A program made the translations under genes and the position numbers. A stretch of DNA of 64,000 nucleotides, taken from Tricholoma matsutake (taxonomy: Eukaryota; Basidiomycota; Agaricomycetes; Agaricales; Tricholomataceae). Positions 44,746 to 55,622 of the stretch are shown here, in pieces. Where the stretch lies: positions 5,518,001 through 5,582,000 of the forward strand of contig AP026548.1 in the NCBI GenBank assembly GCA_026075535.2, in the 5' to 3' direction. The notes beneath the pieces are model-generated. The model was not told where the DNA came from, searched no databases, and was given only the letters and a program-made list of their open reading frames with translations. Position 1 is the stretch's first letter. The number at the start of each line of letters is the position of its first letter.

Positions 44746-47466
44746 TCATCCAGTGTCTAAGAGGAAAGGGGTCTGTTGAGTGGAAGCATGGACATGGTTG
44801 TTGTATCCGAACTCGGCCAAAGGAAGGAGATCATCCCAATCGTCCTGGCGTTCATTGACAAAGAGGCGGATGTACTGCTCCAGTTCCTGGTTGACTCGCT
44901 CCGTCTGGCCATCAGTTTGTGGGTGATAAGCAGTTGAAGCGAGGAGTTTGATCCCCAGGAGTCGGTACAGCTCACGAGTGAACTCTGCCATGAACTGAGG
45001 GCCACGATCCGAGAGGAAGGCACCAGGAAGTCCATGTAACTTCCACACGTGGTGGAGGTAGAGTCGAGCGGCACCTAGGGCACTGACAGTGGTGTGAGTG
45101 GGAATGAAGTGAGCGCGTTTTCCCACTGAGTCAACTGTGCACATCACCGCATCAAACCCATTTGACTCTGGCAATTCCACCACAAAGTCGACGCTGACGA
45201 CATCCCAACGACTCTCTGGAACAGGAAGAGGGTGTAGCTCACCAATAGGCTTGCGACGAGGGACCTTGGTGCGTAAGCAAAGGTCACAAGTGCGACAATA
45301 CTGACCAATGAGCCGTGACATTTGTGGCCACCAATAGTTCCGTGAGGTGAGCTCCAAGGTCTTCCAGCGTCCGGGGTGGCCAGCAATCTGTGAGTCATGG
45401 TGTTGGGATATGATGCGCCGGCGAAGGTCTGGGTCATTGGGAACATAGATGCGATCCCTGAAATACAACAAGTCCTCCTTTTCAGCCCACTCTGCCGCAC
45501 GTAAGGAAAGGGTCGATCCCTTCCTCAGTTCTTTAACAGCTCGGGCGACAACATCCTCATGTAAACCGCTACGGTTTGTGCGACGAATGTCACGTAGAAT
45601 GTCCCGCTCCTCGCCCTGGGGTACGATGCCTTCCAGTGCCCGAATGGTGAACAGGTCTGGCTGCAACAGCACAATGTTTTGGTTGTCACCGCTGCCATCC
45701 CCATGGTCTGCACGTCGGGATAGGGCATCGGTCTTCCCCATGCTGCGACCCGGACGGTGGTGCAAGGAGAAGTCGAATCTAGATAGATACAGGGACCAAC
45801 GAGCTTGACGACGGTTCAATTTCTTGGCCGTCATGAAGTACTCGAGGTTCTTGTGATCCGTCCAAATTTCCACCTTGTGTTGGGCACCCTCGAGGAAGTG
45901 TCGCCACTCCTCAAGCGCACGCATTATCGCCAACATCTCCTTGTCATGGATCTCGTAGTTTCTCTCTACAGCACTAAGGCTTTTGGAGTAGAACGCAACA
46001 GGATGCCACTTCTGGTCCTCCGGAGACTGCTGAGACAACACAGCGCCCGTCGCAAAGTCAGAACTGTCGGCTTCTACACGAAAAGGACGCAAATCGTCAG
46101 CAAAGGTAAGGATCGGAGCGGAAGTGACCATCTCCTTAAGCTTTTCGAACGCCTCCTGTTGTGCATTATCCCACCTCCATGCCTCCTTTCCTGTCAAGTC
46201 GAACAGCGGTCGTGCATGATGTGAGAAATCCTTGATAAAACGCCGATAAAAATTGATGAAGCCCAGGAAAGACTGCACCTCCTTCTTGTTCGTGGGCGTA
46301 GGCCAAGCTGTGACCCCATTTACCTTGATAGGATCCATCTCCACTTGACCCTCCGAGATAATCAGGCCGAGGTACTCGATCTTGGTCCTTTCAAACTCGC
46401 ATTTGTCCTGACGAAGGTAGAGTTTGTACCGTCGAAGTCGCTCTAGGACGAGGCGCGTGATGCGACGGTGCTCTTCAACCGTGCGAGTGAAGATGAGGAT
46501 GTCGTCGAGATAGATGCAGACAACGCCTTTGAGGATGAGGTCATGGAAGATGTCGTTCATCATGGTCTGAAAGGTGGCAGGGCTATTAGTAAGGCCAAAG
46601 AACATGACAAGCGGTTCAAAAAGACCACAGTTGGTACGAAAGGCTGCCTTCCACTCATCTCCCTCCTTTATCCTCACATTATTATAGCCCCAACGGACAT
46701 CGAGCTTGGTGAAGTATCGGGCTCCATGGAGCTGGTTTACGAGTTTGGAGATGAGGGGTAGTGGGTAGCGATTTTTGACCGTGATGTTGTTGAGTCTTCT
46801 GTAGTCTTGAACCGGTCGAAGTGAGCCATCCTTCTTCTTGACAAAGAAAAAGGGAGAGGCCATGGGTGACTTCGATGGTCGAATACGTCCAGAGGCCAGG
46901 TGCTCGTCGATGAACTGGTCAAGCTGCCGTTGTTCCTCCGGAGAGAGAGGATAGACCTTGCAGGATGAAGGGGTTGCGCCGGGGGTGAGTTCAATCGTGT
47001 GATCCCATGGCTTACGCGCAGGAAGAGAGTCGAATGACTCCTTGGAGAACACATCTTCAAACTCATGGAGATGAGGGAGTAAGGAGTTAGTAGAGGATTT
47101 AGCAGCGTTGTTTTTGTGGAAGGCCTCGGCGAGGCGTTGGGATATGTTCGATGTGGCACACACCTCATGCGATGAGCGAATCGCAGTGTAGAAGATCCGA
47201 TCACCCTCCTCCACTTCCTCTGGGTCCTCATCATCATCATCCGAGTCCGGCATTAGATCAGGAACCCCTTCCAATTCCACTTCAGGTATAGGCAGGGGTC
47301 CAGCACGACACTTCTGAGTTCGTCGTATTGCCGCCTTCTGTCCACGACGTTCTTGCCTGGCTTCTGTGAAACACGTCCGACAGCGGGATGGACATCGGCT
47401 CATGGTAACCTCCCCGGTGCGCCAGTCGACCTCCGGGTTATGGTCTCGAAGCCATGGATATCCCAA
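44746..47466 (-). CDS. Gypsy 3 reverse transcriptase, RNase H and integrase
   Basis: A 906-codon frame. GYPWLRDHNPEVDW links from protease. Reverse transcriptase has KKDGSLRPVQDYRRLNNIT, RYFTKLDVRWGYNNVRIKEG (D) and CIYLDDILIF (DD). RNase H has [30 protein letters not shown] and WTDHKNLEYF. Integrase has a zinc HHCC finger (HHDSQIAGHPG, CRTCDLCLR), DVVSVDFVVELPES (D), AFLSDRGPQF (D) and TAYHPQTDGQTERVNQELEQ (E). All catalytic residues are present. The frame ends in a TGA, in FLLDTG, that interrupts rather than terminates the protein. Confidence 0.93.
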   Translation of the reverse strand: MGYPWLRDHNPEVDWRTGEVTMSRCPSRCRTCFTEARQERRGQKAAIRRTQKCRAGPLPIPEVELEGVPDLMPDSDDDDEDPEEVEEGDRIFYTAIRSSHEVCATSNISQRLAEAFHKNNAAKSSTNSLLPHLHEFEDVFSKESFDSLPARKPWDHTIELTPGATPSSCKVYPLSPEEQRQLDQFIDEHLASGRIRPSKSPMASPFFFVKKKDGSLRPVQDYRRLNNITVKNRYPLPLISKLVNQLHGARYFTKLDVRWGYNNVRIKEGDEWKAAFRTNCGLFEPLVMFFGLTNSPATFQTMMNDIFHDLILKGVVCIYLDDILIFTRTVEEHRRITRLVLERLRRYKLYLRQDKCEFERTKIEYLGLIISEGQVEMDPIKVNGVTAWPTPTNKKEVQSFLGFINFYRRFIKDFSHHARPLFDLTGKEAWRWDNAQQEAFEKLKEMVTSAPILTFADDLRPFRVEADSSDFATGAVLSQQSPEDQKWHPVAFYSKSLSAVERNYEIHDKEMLAIMRALEEWRHFLEGAQHKVEIWTDHKNLEYFMTAKKLNRRQARWSLYLSRFDFSLHHRPGRSMGKTDALSRRADHGDGSGDNQNIVLLQPDLFTIRALEGIVPQGEERDILRDIRRTNRSGLHEDVVARAVKELRKGSTLSLRAAEWAEKEDLLYFRDRIYVPNDPDLRRRIISQHHDSQIAGHPGRWKTLELTSRNYWWPQMSRLIGQYCRTCDLCLRTKVPRRKPIGELHPLPVPESRWDVVSVDFVVELPESNGFDAVMCTVDSVGKRAHFIPTHTTVSALGAARLYLHHVWKLHGLPGAFLSDRGPQFMAEFTRELYRLLGIKLLASTAYHPQTDGQTERVNQELEQYIRLFVNERQDDWDDLLPLAEFGYNNHVHASTQQTPFLLDTG

Positions 47467-47553
47467 AATCGCCTTTTGCTTTCCTAATTGAGTGACAGCA
47501 AAAAGGGCACGCTCACTATGATCTTTGTAACGGAGAACCAGGTCTGCAACCTC

Positions 47554-47982
47554 TCAGATGGCACCAGCTTCATTTGGGGATCCATCCACGTTATATACAG
47601 GTATCGGACGTGAGAGTGAGCGAGTATTTAGACGATGTTGTTGTACCAGATGGGAATCGATGAAGAGACCAGTCGCACCAGAGTCCAGGAGTGCAGAAAC
47701 ACCGAGTATCTGTCCAGTGTCGGTCGTCTGCAGTTCGATGGCTAGGTTTAAGGAATGTGCAGAGGGAGTGGATGCCACAATATACTTGCGTGGTAGTTTA
47801 CGCTCCCATGATTTAATTTTGGGACGTGGAGTAGAAGGAGAGATGGGGAGAGCAGGTACGTCTTTAGCCAACTTCGAAGGGTCAGAGAGGGGAGCAGTCA
47901 CAGAAATGGATTCATTCTCCAGGGATTCAACTGACAAGACTTCAAAGCGGTTATGGACAGGCAGTGAGGGCGTACAATTCAC
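47554..47982 (-). CDS. Gypsy 3 protease region
   Basis: Follows gag in another frame, overlapping its stop by a few bases, as expected for a frameshift gag/pol junction. VSALLDSGATGLFID is the aspartic protease core (DSG). The frame ends at GAI-TGA. The same frame is open beyond it (EVADLVLRYKDHSERALFAV) up to the reverse transcriptase frame, so the TGA is a point nonsense change. Confidence 0.85.
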   Translation of the reverse strand: MNCTPSLPVHNRFEVLSVESLENESISVTAPLSDPSKLAKDVPALPISPSTPRPKIKSWERKLPRKYIVASTPSAHSLNLAIELQTTDTGQILGVSALLDSGATGLFIDSHLVQQHRLNTRSLSRPIPVYNVDGSPNEAGAI

Positions 47983-49097
47983 TCGCTGCGAATAGGAAAA
48001 TCCTGCTCCTCTACAACTTCCAGCTTAACCTCCTCTGCAACTTGATCCTTCGCTTCCTCAACATCTACAAGTACCAACAGATCTTGCAGGAGTTCGTCTC
48101 GTCCCTCGGGGGTGAGCATGCGGATATCCTGACGATGGGGACACGCTCCAGCCCTGTGTCCAGGTTCCCCACAACGGTAGCAGAGATCCAACTTACGTGC
48201 ACGGCTGCGGGCTGCATCAACATCCATTGGTACTGGGATATTGACGGCTGGTGTGGGAGTTTGACGAGCAGGAATGGGGTTAGGGCGGGGGAGGCTTCGA
48301 TTGAAGGTGTAGGGTGTATGAGTGGTAGTTGGAGCACGGAATGCAGCATTAAACGCCGCATTTGTGAGTCGGTTCTCGTCACAGAGTGAAGCAGCTTCAT
48401 ACCAAGCAAGGATATCATCGTCCGCTGGGCGCCCTTCCAACATCTGTGCAATCTGGTCCTGAATTTCTCGGTTGAGCCCCCGTCGGAACTTCACCACCAC
48501 TGGTAACCCACTCCCATACCCTGCCATGTCCACCAAATCCTTGAACTCATCGATATAGTCATCCACGGATCGACGTCCCTGGTGGTAAGTGGATGACTCA
48601 AGTCGTGTCACTGCTCGGTGGCGTTCATTGAGGGGGCAGAAGTGGCATACGAACTCAGCTCGAAAGTCACCCCAAGTGGAGAAAGGTAGAGAACCGAGTT
48701 CTTTAGTTTGACGTAGGATATGGTCCACATAGAGATAGGCGCGTTCAGATTTCATGTATGTGAAGGCCCAATAAATTTTTGCAGCCTCATCGACGAATTG
48801 ATGCGACTGGAGACTAATGTATAACTCACAGGAATTAAGGAATGCACGTCCCTGCGCACGTGCACCATTAAATTCGGCGGGGGGGGACGGTTTGATCTGG
48901 GCACGTTCCTTAGTGGATGTGTTTGGCAAAACATCGTTGTTGGGTGCACTTGGAGTCGTGAAGGGGGAACTATTAGTCGTAGGGTTAGCCTGGAGGGTCC
49001 TAACGAAGTTTTCAATCGTAGATTTAAGCGAGTCGATTTGCGCGCGCATTCCGGAAACGTCGCTTTCAAGCGCATCGAAGCGTTCTGATGCGTCCAT
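47979..49097 (-). CDS. Gypsy 3 gag
   Basis: A 372-codon frame starting MDASERFDALESDVSGMRAQ, an N-terminal coiled coil. It contains the retrotransposon gag core (TYMKSERAYLYVDHIL, TWGDFRAEFVCHF, RSVDDYIDEFKDLVDMAGY, VKFRRGLNREIQDQIA) and one intact CCHC knuckle (CYRCGEPGHRAGAC). It packages the RNA and forms the particle. It is intact. Confidence 0.93.
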   Translation of the reverse strand: MDASERFDALESDVSGMRAQIDSLKSTIENFVRTLQANPTTNSSPFTTPSAPNNDVLPNTSTKERAQIKPSPPAEFNGARAQGRAFLNSCELYISLQSHQFVDEAAKIYWAFTYMKSERAYLYVDHILRQTKELGSLPFSTWGDFRAEFVCHFCPLNERHRAVTRLESSTYHQGRRSVDDYIDEFKDLVDMAGYGSGLPVVVKFRRGLNREIQDQIAQMLEGRPADDDILAWYEAASLCDENRLTNAAFNAAFRAPTTTHTPYTFNRSLPRPNPIPARQTPTPAVNIPVPMDVDAARSRARKLDLCYRCGEPGHRAGACPHRQDIRMLTPEGRDELLQDLLVLVDVEEAKDQVAEEVKLEVVEEQDFPIRSE

Positions 49098-49263
49098 GTC
49101 GCTAGGGAGCGCGTTTGGCGAAAATGGCGGCGCAATAAAGGCGAGAGTATCTGGAACGGTGTGTAGGGACTCTGTGGAGCTTTGGGAAGCGTCGTCCAGT
49201 CCGTACCTGCCTATTTTGGGCAGCGCGTTCGCGATTTTCGGGCCTTAGGGGAGAGTTTTCTAC

Positions 49264-49689
49264 TATAAGGGCAACCTAAGCCTCTAGCAAAGGGAAATCC
49301 GAAGTTAAAATTATACTACATAATACAGGCATTGGGGGCGCACCTAGCAAAGGGAAATCCGAAGAGAAAACTCTAAGGATCCCCTTGCTGATGCCCAGTA
49401 TATGTGAAGACGACAAAAATCAAATATAACCTAAAAATAGAAAAAGGCGGAGATAGGCAGATCAAGGCCGCCGAATGACATCATACCAAGGGGTATGTGT
49501 CGGAAGGGGTACTCCGCCTCTAAATATAAAAGTGTCAACATATACAAACATGATAGCAAGGGAAAATTAGTAATAAAATCCGGAAAAATCATAGAAAATG
49601 AAGAATAGAAGGAAATGAGGTGGGGAAAAATATGGGACGAACATAAAAAATAGGAAAAACACACAGGGCACCCCCTTAGTCCCCTTACA
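49264..49689 (-). repeat. 5' LTR of Gypsy 3
   Basis: 426 bp, with one visible mismatch to 43643-44068. Bases 49098-49263 are leader. Confidence 0.95.
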
Positions 49690-50038
49690 AGTGTTTGTGA
49701 GAAGTCAAACAAGTGAGGGAAGATGTGTCGACAAGACTATACAAATACATAAGTAGAAAAGAGCTAAACTACAATTAGCAGAACAAAAGAGTAAGCTCTT
49801 GTCGAGAGCAGTAAGGAATAGGAAAAGTGAAAGAACATGGAGTACAAGCACAGCAATGCAATATTGTAGTATGATAAGGTCGTAGAAGGAAACGGCGTGA
49901 AGAATGTAGACATGGTGTAAAAATAGCATGGCGGCCGCTAGTGCGAGTGTGGGGTTTCGGGTCTTGCGTTAGCCTTGCCAATCCAACAGGCAGAATACCA
50001 CAGGTTCACCTGTACCTGTGCTACACCCTACTTATGAG

Positions 50039-51600
50039 GGATTCCAATGCAGTAGCTCATTTTGATGATTTATCCTGCTGGATCACAAATAAGTCAACTG
50101 GTGCTTGCATAGCATGAGGAACTCTCCTCCAGAATAAACACCTCTATGCCCTCACACTGCAAGCTGCGACCACAGAACATGTGCTTGCTGTCCATAACTC
50201 TCCCAACATTGTTACTTGGCATTATTGTCTCAGGCATGCAAATTACCAAGCCCTGCAAGACATGGCCAGGAGTGGTTCCATTGCAGGTATGCCCATGCAA
50301 TCCTTGTTTAAGCCCCCTAAATGTGAATCCTGTATCCTTGGAAAACAGACTCAATCACCTGTTCCCAAGAAGCATACAGAAGGGTAGGGGCAACATGTAA
50401 ACTGGAGAAGGTCTGGGTAGATTTATCAGGACCACATGCTGTAAAATTATGAGCCAGGAATTCATATGTTATGAATATAGTTGATGACTACACATCACAT
50501 CCATGGTCCATCCCCCTTAAACTTAAGAGTGATGCCTTCCATGAACTCCAAGCTTGGGAACTAGTATGGGAGAATGAGACAGGTCTTCAGGTGGGCACAT
50601 ATATCACCAATAATGGTGAACTCCAGACCCACCAAATGGAAGCATGGCTCCAGTCACATGGAATAGACCACAAATTTACTGCGCCTTACACTTCTGCCCA
50701 TATTGGTCATGTTGAGCACATGCACTGGACATTGATGGGAAAGGCATGCACTATGTGCTTCTATGTGAACTTGCCTACTTTCCTATGGGACGAGTTATAC
50801 TTAACCACTGCTCATTTACATGCCAAAACTACAACTCGTTCACTTAATGGTAGCACACCATGGGAGAAATGGCATGTGTGCAAACCTGATTATTCTTACA
50901 TGAGGGAAATTGAATGTAAAGCATATGTCTTTATTCAGAACCAACATAATCCCAAGGTCTACGAGTGTTCTTTGGAATGCATCCTCATTGGGTATGAATC
51001 TAAATTGAAGGCATACCAATGTTATCACTGAGAAATGCAAAAGGTTTATAGTTTGTATCACATCAAGTTCATCGAAACTCATGACAGTCATATGCCTGTT
51101 CCCCCACAACCCCAGCTGGATCCAGCTGTAGTGGAACCAGTTGACAAGCCTTCAATTCAAGACCATGATCTTCATCCTATTGACACCAATCCTGATGATA
51201 ATTCCCTCACCACCAACATTTCCATCCAAATTCCTGCACCGAACCCACCTGCTTCAATATTAGTACCCACTTCGCCAGAACCAGTCCCACATTGATCCTC
51301 CAGGATACCAATACCCACTGAGAAGAATCCCAGTGGGGGGCCAGCAATAAATAGGCTTTGGAGAGCAGTGCAGGAATCAAAGGAGTTGGCTGAGCTTGTC
51401 AAGGAAGCTTGAGTGGAACAGAAGAAGCTATTAGCTGATCTCCATACTGTCATTGCACCTGATGCATCTTTGATTGATCATGATCAGTGGGTTGAAGGGT
51501 CTTCTGATGACATCATGCTTGGTGATCAGGCACATCACCTCTCCACATGTATTTTGGAGATGTCTGATATTGACCCAGAATCACATCAATTTGAAGATGA
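50039..51600 (+). pseudogene. Copia C integrase and linker
   Basis: Pre-integrase: TWHYCLRHANYQALQDMARSG and CESCILGKQ. Core: KLEKVWVDLSGPHAVK, then a stop, then YVMNIVDDYTSHPW, YITNNGELQ (Asn where the second catalytic Asp is expected) and APYTSAHIGHVEHMHWTLMG. It continues LECILIGYESKLKAYQCY, stop, then a P-rich linker to 51600 with several stops. It is colinear with Copia B, clearly older and inactive. Confidence 0.82.
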
Positions 51601-51759
51601 CCCGTGATCTTGGGAGTAAGCTAAGAATTCTGCAGATGCTAAATGATGGGAAGACGGTTACCAGGATGAACTTCAATCCCTGAAAGATATGTCTGTCTAT
51701 AAACTTATTCTGCATGCTGATGTACCACATGGTCACCATATTCGTAAAAGTCAGCTCAT

Positions 51760-52344
51760 TGTTAAGTACTGAGCTGGATGGGGAAGTCATTGGATTTCTG
51801 GTCGTACCCAGATGATAGAAGTGGATCGAGTAAGGCAGGGAACCCTATGGAAATCCAGGGCAGGGCTTACTTGATGTGTTGTACCAAGTGGGGGAGCAGA
51901 AAGGACTTGGCTTCAACTTCTAAAAAGTTGCACCCTTCTCCTCATCAAGTGTCCTAATTTCAAGACAAGGGTAAGGAGGATGACCAGAGGTCTGGAGAAT
52001 TTCTGGAGAGGATGAGCAAGAGTTGGAGATAGACTTAAGAAAGTAATTGGAGTTTTAAATGGGATAGAATTAAGTGGGAGACTTGGTTGATTTACAAACT
52101 GCTAATACAAGACAAAAGTAGCTAGCCTAAATACTAAAGTCCAGAGGTGATAGGGGTTTCCAAGGCTGTGATAATTGCAAACTGGCTTCCAAGATAAATA
52201 ACCTGAAACTGTTTCATCGAATTGGAAATGAGGGAATTTCACCCCTAGGCAGTGCTGCTGATAGGAGGTGGGCTGTGATGCAAGGCGGCTGGGAAGGGGG
52301 GCAGAAAACAATTGGAAATCCGGTTGAGAGAATTGGTCTTGACA
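51760..52344 (-). repeat. Solo LTR of the Gypsy 2 family in Copia C
   Basis: A 585-bp sequence, TGTTAAGTACTGAG to GGTCTTGACA on the plus strand, is the reverse complement of the Gypsy 2 LTR (52527-53114) with scattered changes. The flanking five bases are CTCAT and CCCAT, an imperfect duplication. The Copia reverse transcriptase frame continues on the other side. It is the product of LTR-LTR recombination after an earlier insertion. Confidence 0.88.
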
Positions 52345-52526
52345 CCCATCTTCCATATTAAGCATGATGAGACAGGTCGGGCAGTTCATTGGAAGGTATG
52401 CCTTGTCTTCAAGGGTTTTGAGCAAATCTATGGGAAGGATTACATGAAAACTACCTCACCTATGGTGTGCATGGAATCTTGGTGGATCCTCCTACACATT
52501 GCCGCATCACTCAGATGGGATGCCCA
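52345..52526 (+). pseudogene. Copia C reverse transcriptase fragment
   Basis: PIFHIKHDETGRAVHWKVCL, VFKGFEQIYGKDYMKTTSP and WILLHIAASLRWDA lie between the solo LTR and Gypsy 2. It continues at 59877 with QQINIKTGFLYGLL. Confidence 0.85.
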
Positions 52527-53163
52527 TGTCAAGACCGATTCTTTCGACTGGATTTCTGATTGTTTTCCACCCTCCTTCCTGGCTGCCTTGCATCACAGCC
52601 CACCTCCTATCACTGCCTAGAGGTGAAATTCGCTCATTTCCAATTCGATGAAACGGTTTCAGGTTATTTATCTTGGAAGCCAGTTTGCAATTATCACAGC
52701 CTCAGAAACCCCTATTGCCTCTGGACTTTAGTATTTAAGCTAGCTACTTTTGTCTTGTATTAGCAGTTTGTAAATCAACCAAGTCTCCCACTTAATTCTA
52801 TCCCATTTAAAACTCCAATTACTTTCTTAAGTCTATCTCCAACTCTTGCTCATCCTCTCCGGAAATTCCCTGGACCTCTGGTCATCCTCCTTACCCTTGT
52901 CTTAAAATTAGGACACTTGACGAGGAGAAGGGCGCAACTTCTTATAAGTTGAAGCCAAGTCCTTTCTGCTCCCCACTTGGTACAACACATCAAGTAAACC
53001 CTGCCCCAGATTTCCATAGGATTCCCTGCCTTACTTGATCCATCCTCTGCAACTTCTATCATCTGGATACGACCGGAAATCCGACGACTTCCCCATCCAG
53101 CTCAGTACTTAACAGTATTTACAAACTCTCACTTCTCTCATCAAATCCATTCCATCTTCTCCT

Positions 53164-54540
53164 ATGACTCCTACTGAGTCACAGACTAACAAACTACAAG
53201 AAACTCCCACCGTGCTGGCATGGTACCAGGTTTATCAGCAATCTGCTGATCTATACTTCCTTCCCCTAGGCACACTTTGGCTTTTGGTGCATCCACCAGA
53301 CCATCCAACATCTTCAGGCAAATCAGTTCTGGAGCACCCTCCATCAGTGCTAACATCATGTCTCAACCTCCGGAGACCCCTCAGAATATGACTCCACTTT
53401 AGTACATAGAGAATGTTGGGCAACCTAACCCCTTTGACAAGGAAGTCCAGGTAAAGAGGATGGACTTCCTGGTGGACCTGACAACCCTAGCAGTCCTGAT
53501 GACCCTGATGACCCTCTACCTCCTGATGGTGGAAATCCTGATCCAGGAGATAGGTTCCTTGATGCTCTCTTTGAGCTCTCAGATAGTCTCTGAGTCCTCT
53601 GGCAGAGCCAAGCACCCAAGACTGAGAAGATCAAAGTTTGTGATCCTGACACTTTTGATGGGGCCAATCCCCAGAAACTTCAGGACTTCCTAGTCTCGTG
53701 CAACCTTCACTTCTGCGATCATCCTCAGGTCTTCACCTCCAATGAAAAGAAGATCCTATTCATCCTTTCCTACCTCAAAGGGTCAGCCCTTAGCTGGTTT
53801 GAACCTGGACTCAACAACCCAACAAATTCTGCCCATTGGATGTGGAACTACAAGTTATTCCTTAGTGAGTTGGAAAGTAATTTTGGTCCTCATGACCCTG
53901 TCAGGGATGTGGAAAAGGCTCTTTCAGAACTCATGATGAAGAAAGGTGGAAGAATAGTGAAGTATAATGTGGACTTCTGGGAACTGGCTTCCCAGGTCAA
54001 TTGGAATGAGGCCACTCTTCATGACTGGTATTTCTGTGGTCTTCCGCTCCATCTCCACATAGAAGTCTTATGGGGGGGACGACCCGATACTCTAGCATCC
54101 CTACATCTTAAAGCCCAGGATGCTGACAACATCTATTGGATGCAGGTAGAATAAACCCACTTAAAAGCAAAGACCCCCAGAAATTCTGCACACACCAGAA
54201 AAAAGAAATCTAAAGGTTCTCCTAGCTCCAATTCCAACACTCAGTCCAAACCCCAGCCCTCGTCCAGCACCAACCACACAAGCCAATCCTTGTCTGGCAG
54301 CTCCTCTGGGTCGAAGAACAACTTCCAGGGGGAGAAGCCAAAAAACTCTATTTCTGACAAGTTGGGGAAAGACAGTAAACTAACTGGAGATGAGCATGAA
54401 TGCCGCATGAAAGAAGGACTTTGCCTCCACTGCAGCAAGAAATGACATGGAGCTGGAATTGTCTGAAGTCCAAAGTGGCCAAAGCCCATGCTGCAGCAGT
54501 CACTGAGTCCAAGCTGGACTCTGTGGACCCAAAAAAATAG
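53164..54540 (+). pseudogene. Gypsy 2 gag, decayed
   Basis: The N-terminal part is broken across frames (MTPTESQTNKLQETP; GQPNPFDKEVQ). The core reads IKVCDPDTFDGANPQKLQDF, ILSYLKGSALSWFEPGL and WNYKLFLSELESNFGPHDP, with GRIVKYNVDFWELASQV further on. The expected knuckle is reduced to ECRMKEGLCLHCSKK followed by a stop. It is not functional. Confidence 0.8.
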
Positions 54541-54620
54541 TCCACAACCCTCGGGAACATGCCATTGGGGCTGAGGGTTGCATTGACCTTTCCCAACTGG
54601 CCGCTTACATCCATCTCAAC

Positions 54621-55430
54621 GTGTCTGCTCTTTCTGATCCTGAATCCCTTACCATCCTGCTATCCCTTTCCAAACATTCCCTAAAAATCCAAACTCTTAT
54701 CAACTCTGGTTCCTCGCATTGTTTCCTAGATTCATCATTTGTGTGGGACAACCAACTTAGTACTGAAACCATTCCTCCAATTGGACTCCAACTATTTGAT
54801 GGAACTTGCAACTCCACCATAACTCAAGTCATGGAACTCCCGGTCACTTTTCCATCCAGTGAAGTGTTCAATCTGACATTTTATGTAACCTTGCTGGACT
54901 CTTCCTGTTCTGCAGTACTTGGTCATAACTGGCTGAAGCAATACAATCTGTTGATTGACTGGTCTTCAGGTCAAATAAATTTCCATTCCACAGCTCAAAG
55001 AGGTCCTGCCCCCTCAACATTCTCTGACTCTCCTATCTTGTGTGAGTCACCTTCACCTCCAAACCTTCCAGTGGAAACCCATGAAAACCCTGTAATCACC
55101 AAACCCTCAAAACTTGTACCTCCTGAGATCTCTTTCATCAATGCTGCTGCTTACATGTGTGCAAGCAAACTTCCTGGGGCTGTTGCATTTCAGATGACAT
55201 TCTCCCTGGAGGGACTGGTGGCTAAATCCTTGGTAGCATCTGGAAATCCTCCAGACCTTTCAGATGTTCCAGAAGAATATCACAAATTTGCAGATGTCTT
55301 TAACAGACAAAAAGCCAACACCCTTCCTCCACACTGTCCCTATGACCTCAAGATAGAGATGGAGGATAATGCTCCCCCACCTCCAGGTCACATGTACTCC
55401 CTCTCTCCCTTGGAGCTCGAGGCCCTCTGA
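54621..55430 (+). pseudogene. Gypsy 2 protease and start of reverse transcriptase
   Basis: IQTLINSGSSHCFLDSSFV is the protease core, with Asn replacing the catalytic Asp (NSG for DSG). VLGHNWLKQYNLLIDWSSG follows, then the linker and PEEYHKFADVFNRQKANTLP. It ends at a TGA after SPLELEAL. The frame then continues ([36 protein letters not shown]) to another stop before 55623. Confidence 0.83.
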
Positions 55431-55622
55431 ATATTCATTGAAGAAAATGTTTGCTTGGGCTTCATCTGCCCCTCCAAATCCCCTCATGGTGCTCCTATAC
55501 TCTTTGTCAAGAAGGATGGGAGTCTCCAACTTTGCATCGACTACCGGGGACTCAACTGCATCTGAAAGAAGGACTGCTACCCACTTCCTCTAATCTCGGA
55601 TCTCCTGGACTCTCTGGGAAAG

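Larger units (their letters stand above)
43643..49689 (-). mobile_element. Gypsy 3: young full-length chromodomain Gypsy in the Copia A LTR
   Basis: A 6,047-bp element with 426-bp LTRs at 43643-44068 and 49264-49689. By eye they differ at one position (near 43893 against 49514). The 5-bp duplication AGTGT is at 43638-43642 and 49690-49694, inside the Copia A 5' LTR. Internal order on the minus strand is gag (49097-47979), protease (47982-47554), reverse transcriptase, RNase H and integrase (47466-44746), then the integrase tail and chromodomain (44736-44080). Only two in-frame TGA codons interrupt pol. Confidence 0.95.
32845..49988 (-). mobile_element. Copia A: minus-strand Ty1/copia element hosting two younger elements
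   Basis: The 3' LTR is 32845-33296. The 5' LTR is 43485-43642 plus 49690-49988, split by the young Gypsy. The 5-bp duplication GGCAG is at 32840-32844 and 49989-49993. The primer-binding site is at 43474-43484, next to the 5' LTR, and a purine tract (CCTTGAGGGGGAG on the minus strand) adjoins the 3' LTR. Gag is 42860-43437, integrase 41133-42720 and 35244-35747, reverse transcriptase 34300-35295, and RT end plus RNase H 33350-34287. Copia B sits in the integrase. The LTRs differ at roughly 17 of 452 positions by eye. Confidence 0.88.
32177..50029. mobile_element. Miniature hAT-like element inside Copia C, itself split by Copia A
   Basis: The ends GGTGTAGCACAGGT (left, from about 32183) and the complement of AGGGTGTAGCACAGGT (right, to 50029) are inverted. 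Inner copies of CACCTGTGCTAC and CCACAGGTACAG recur. ACTTATGAG flanks both sides (32168-32176 and 50030-50038), and removal restores the Copia protease-to-integrase frame. Without the 17.1-kb Copia A the element is only about 700 bp and has no transposase. Four bases (TCAT) lie between the left duplication and the recognisable repeat. Confidence 0.75.

Noticed and set aside
31034..49988. Reading the many Copia pieces as one rearranged element
   Set aside because: Target duplications and separate LTR pairs show three distinct Copia elements nested in each other.
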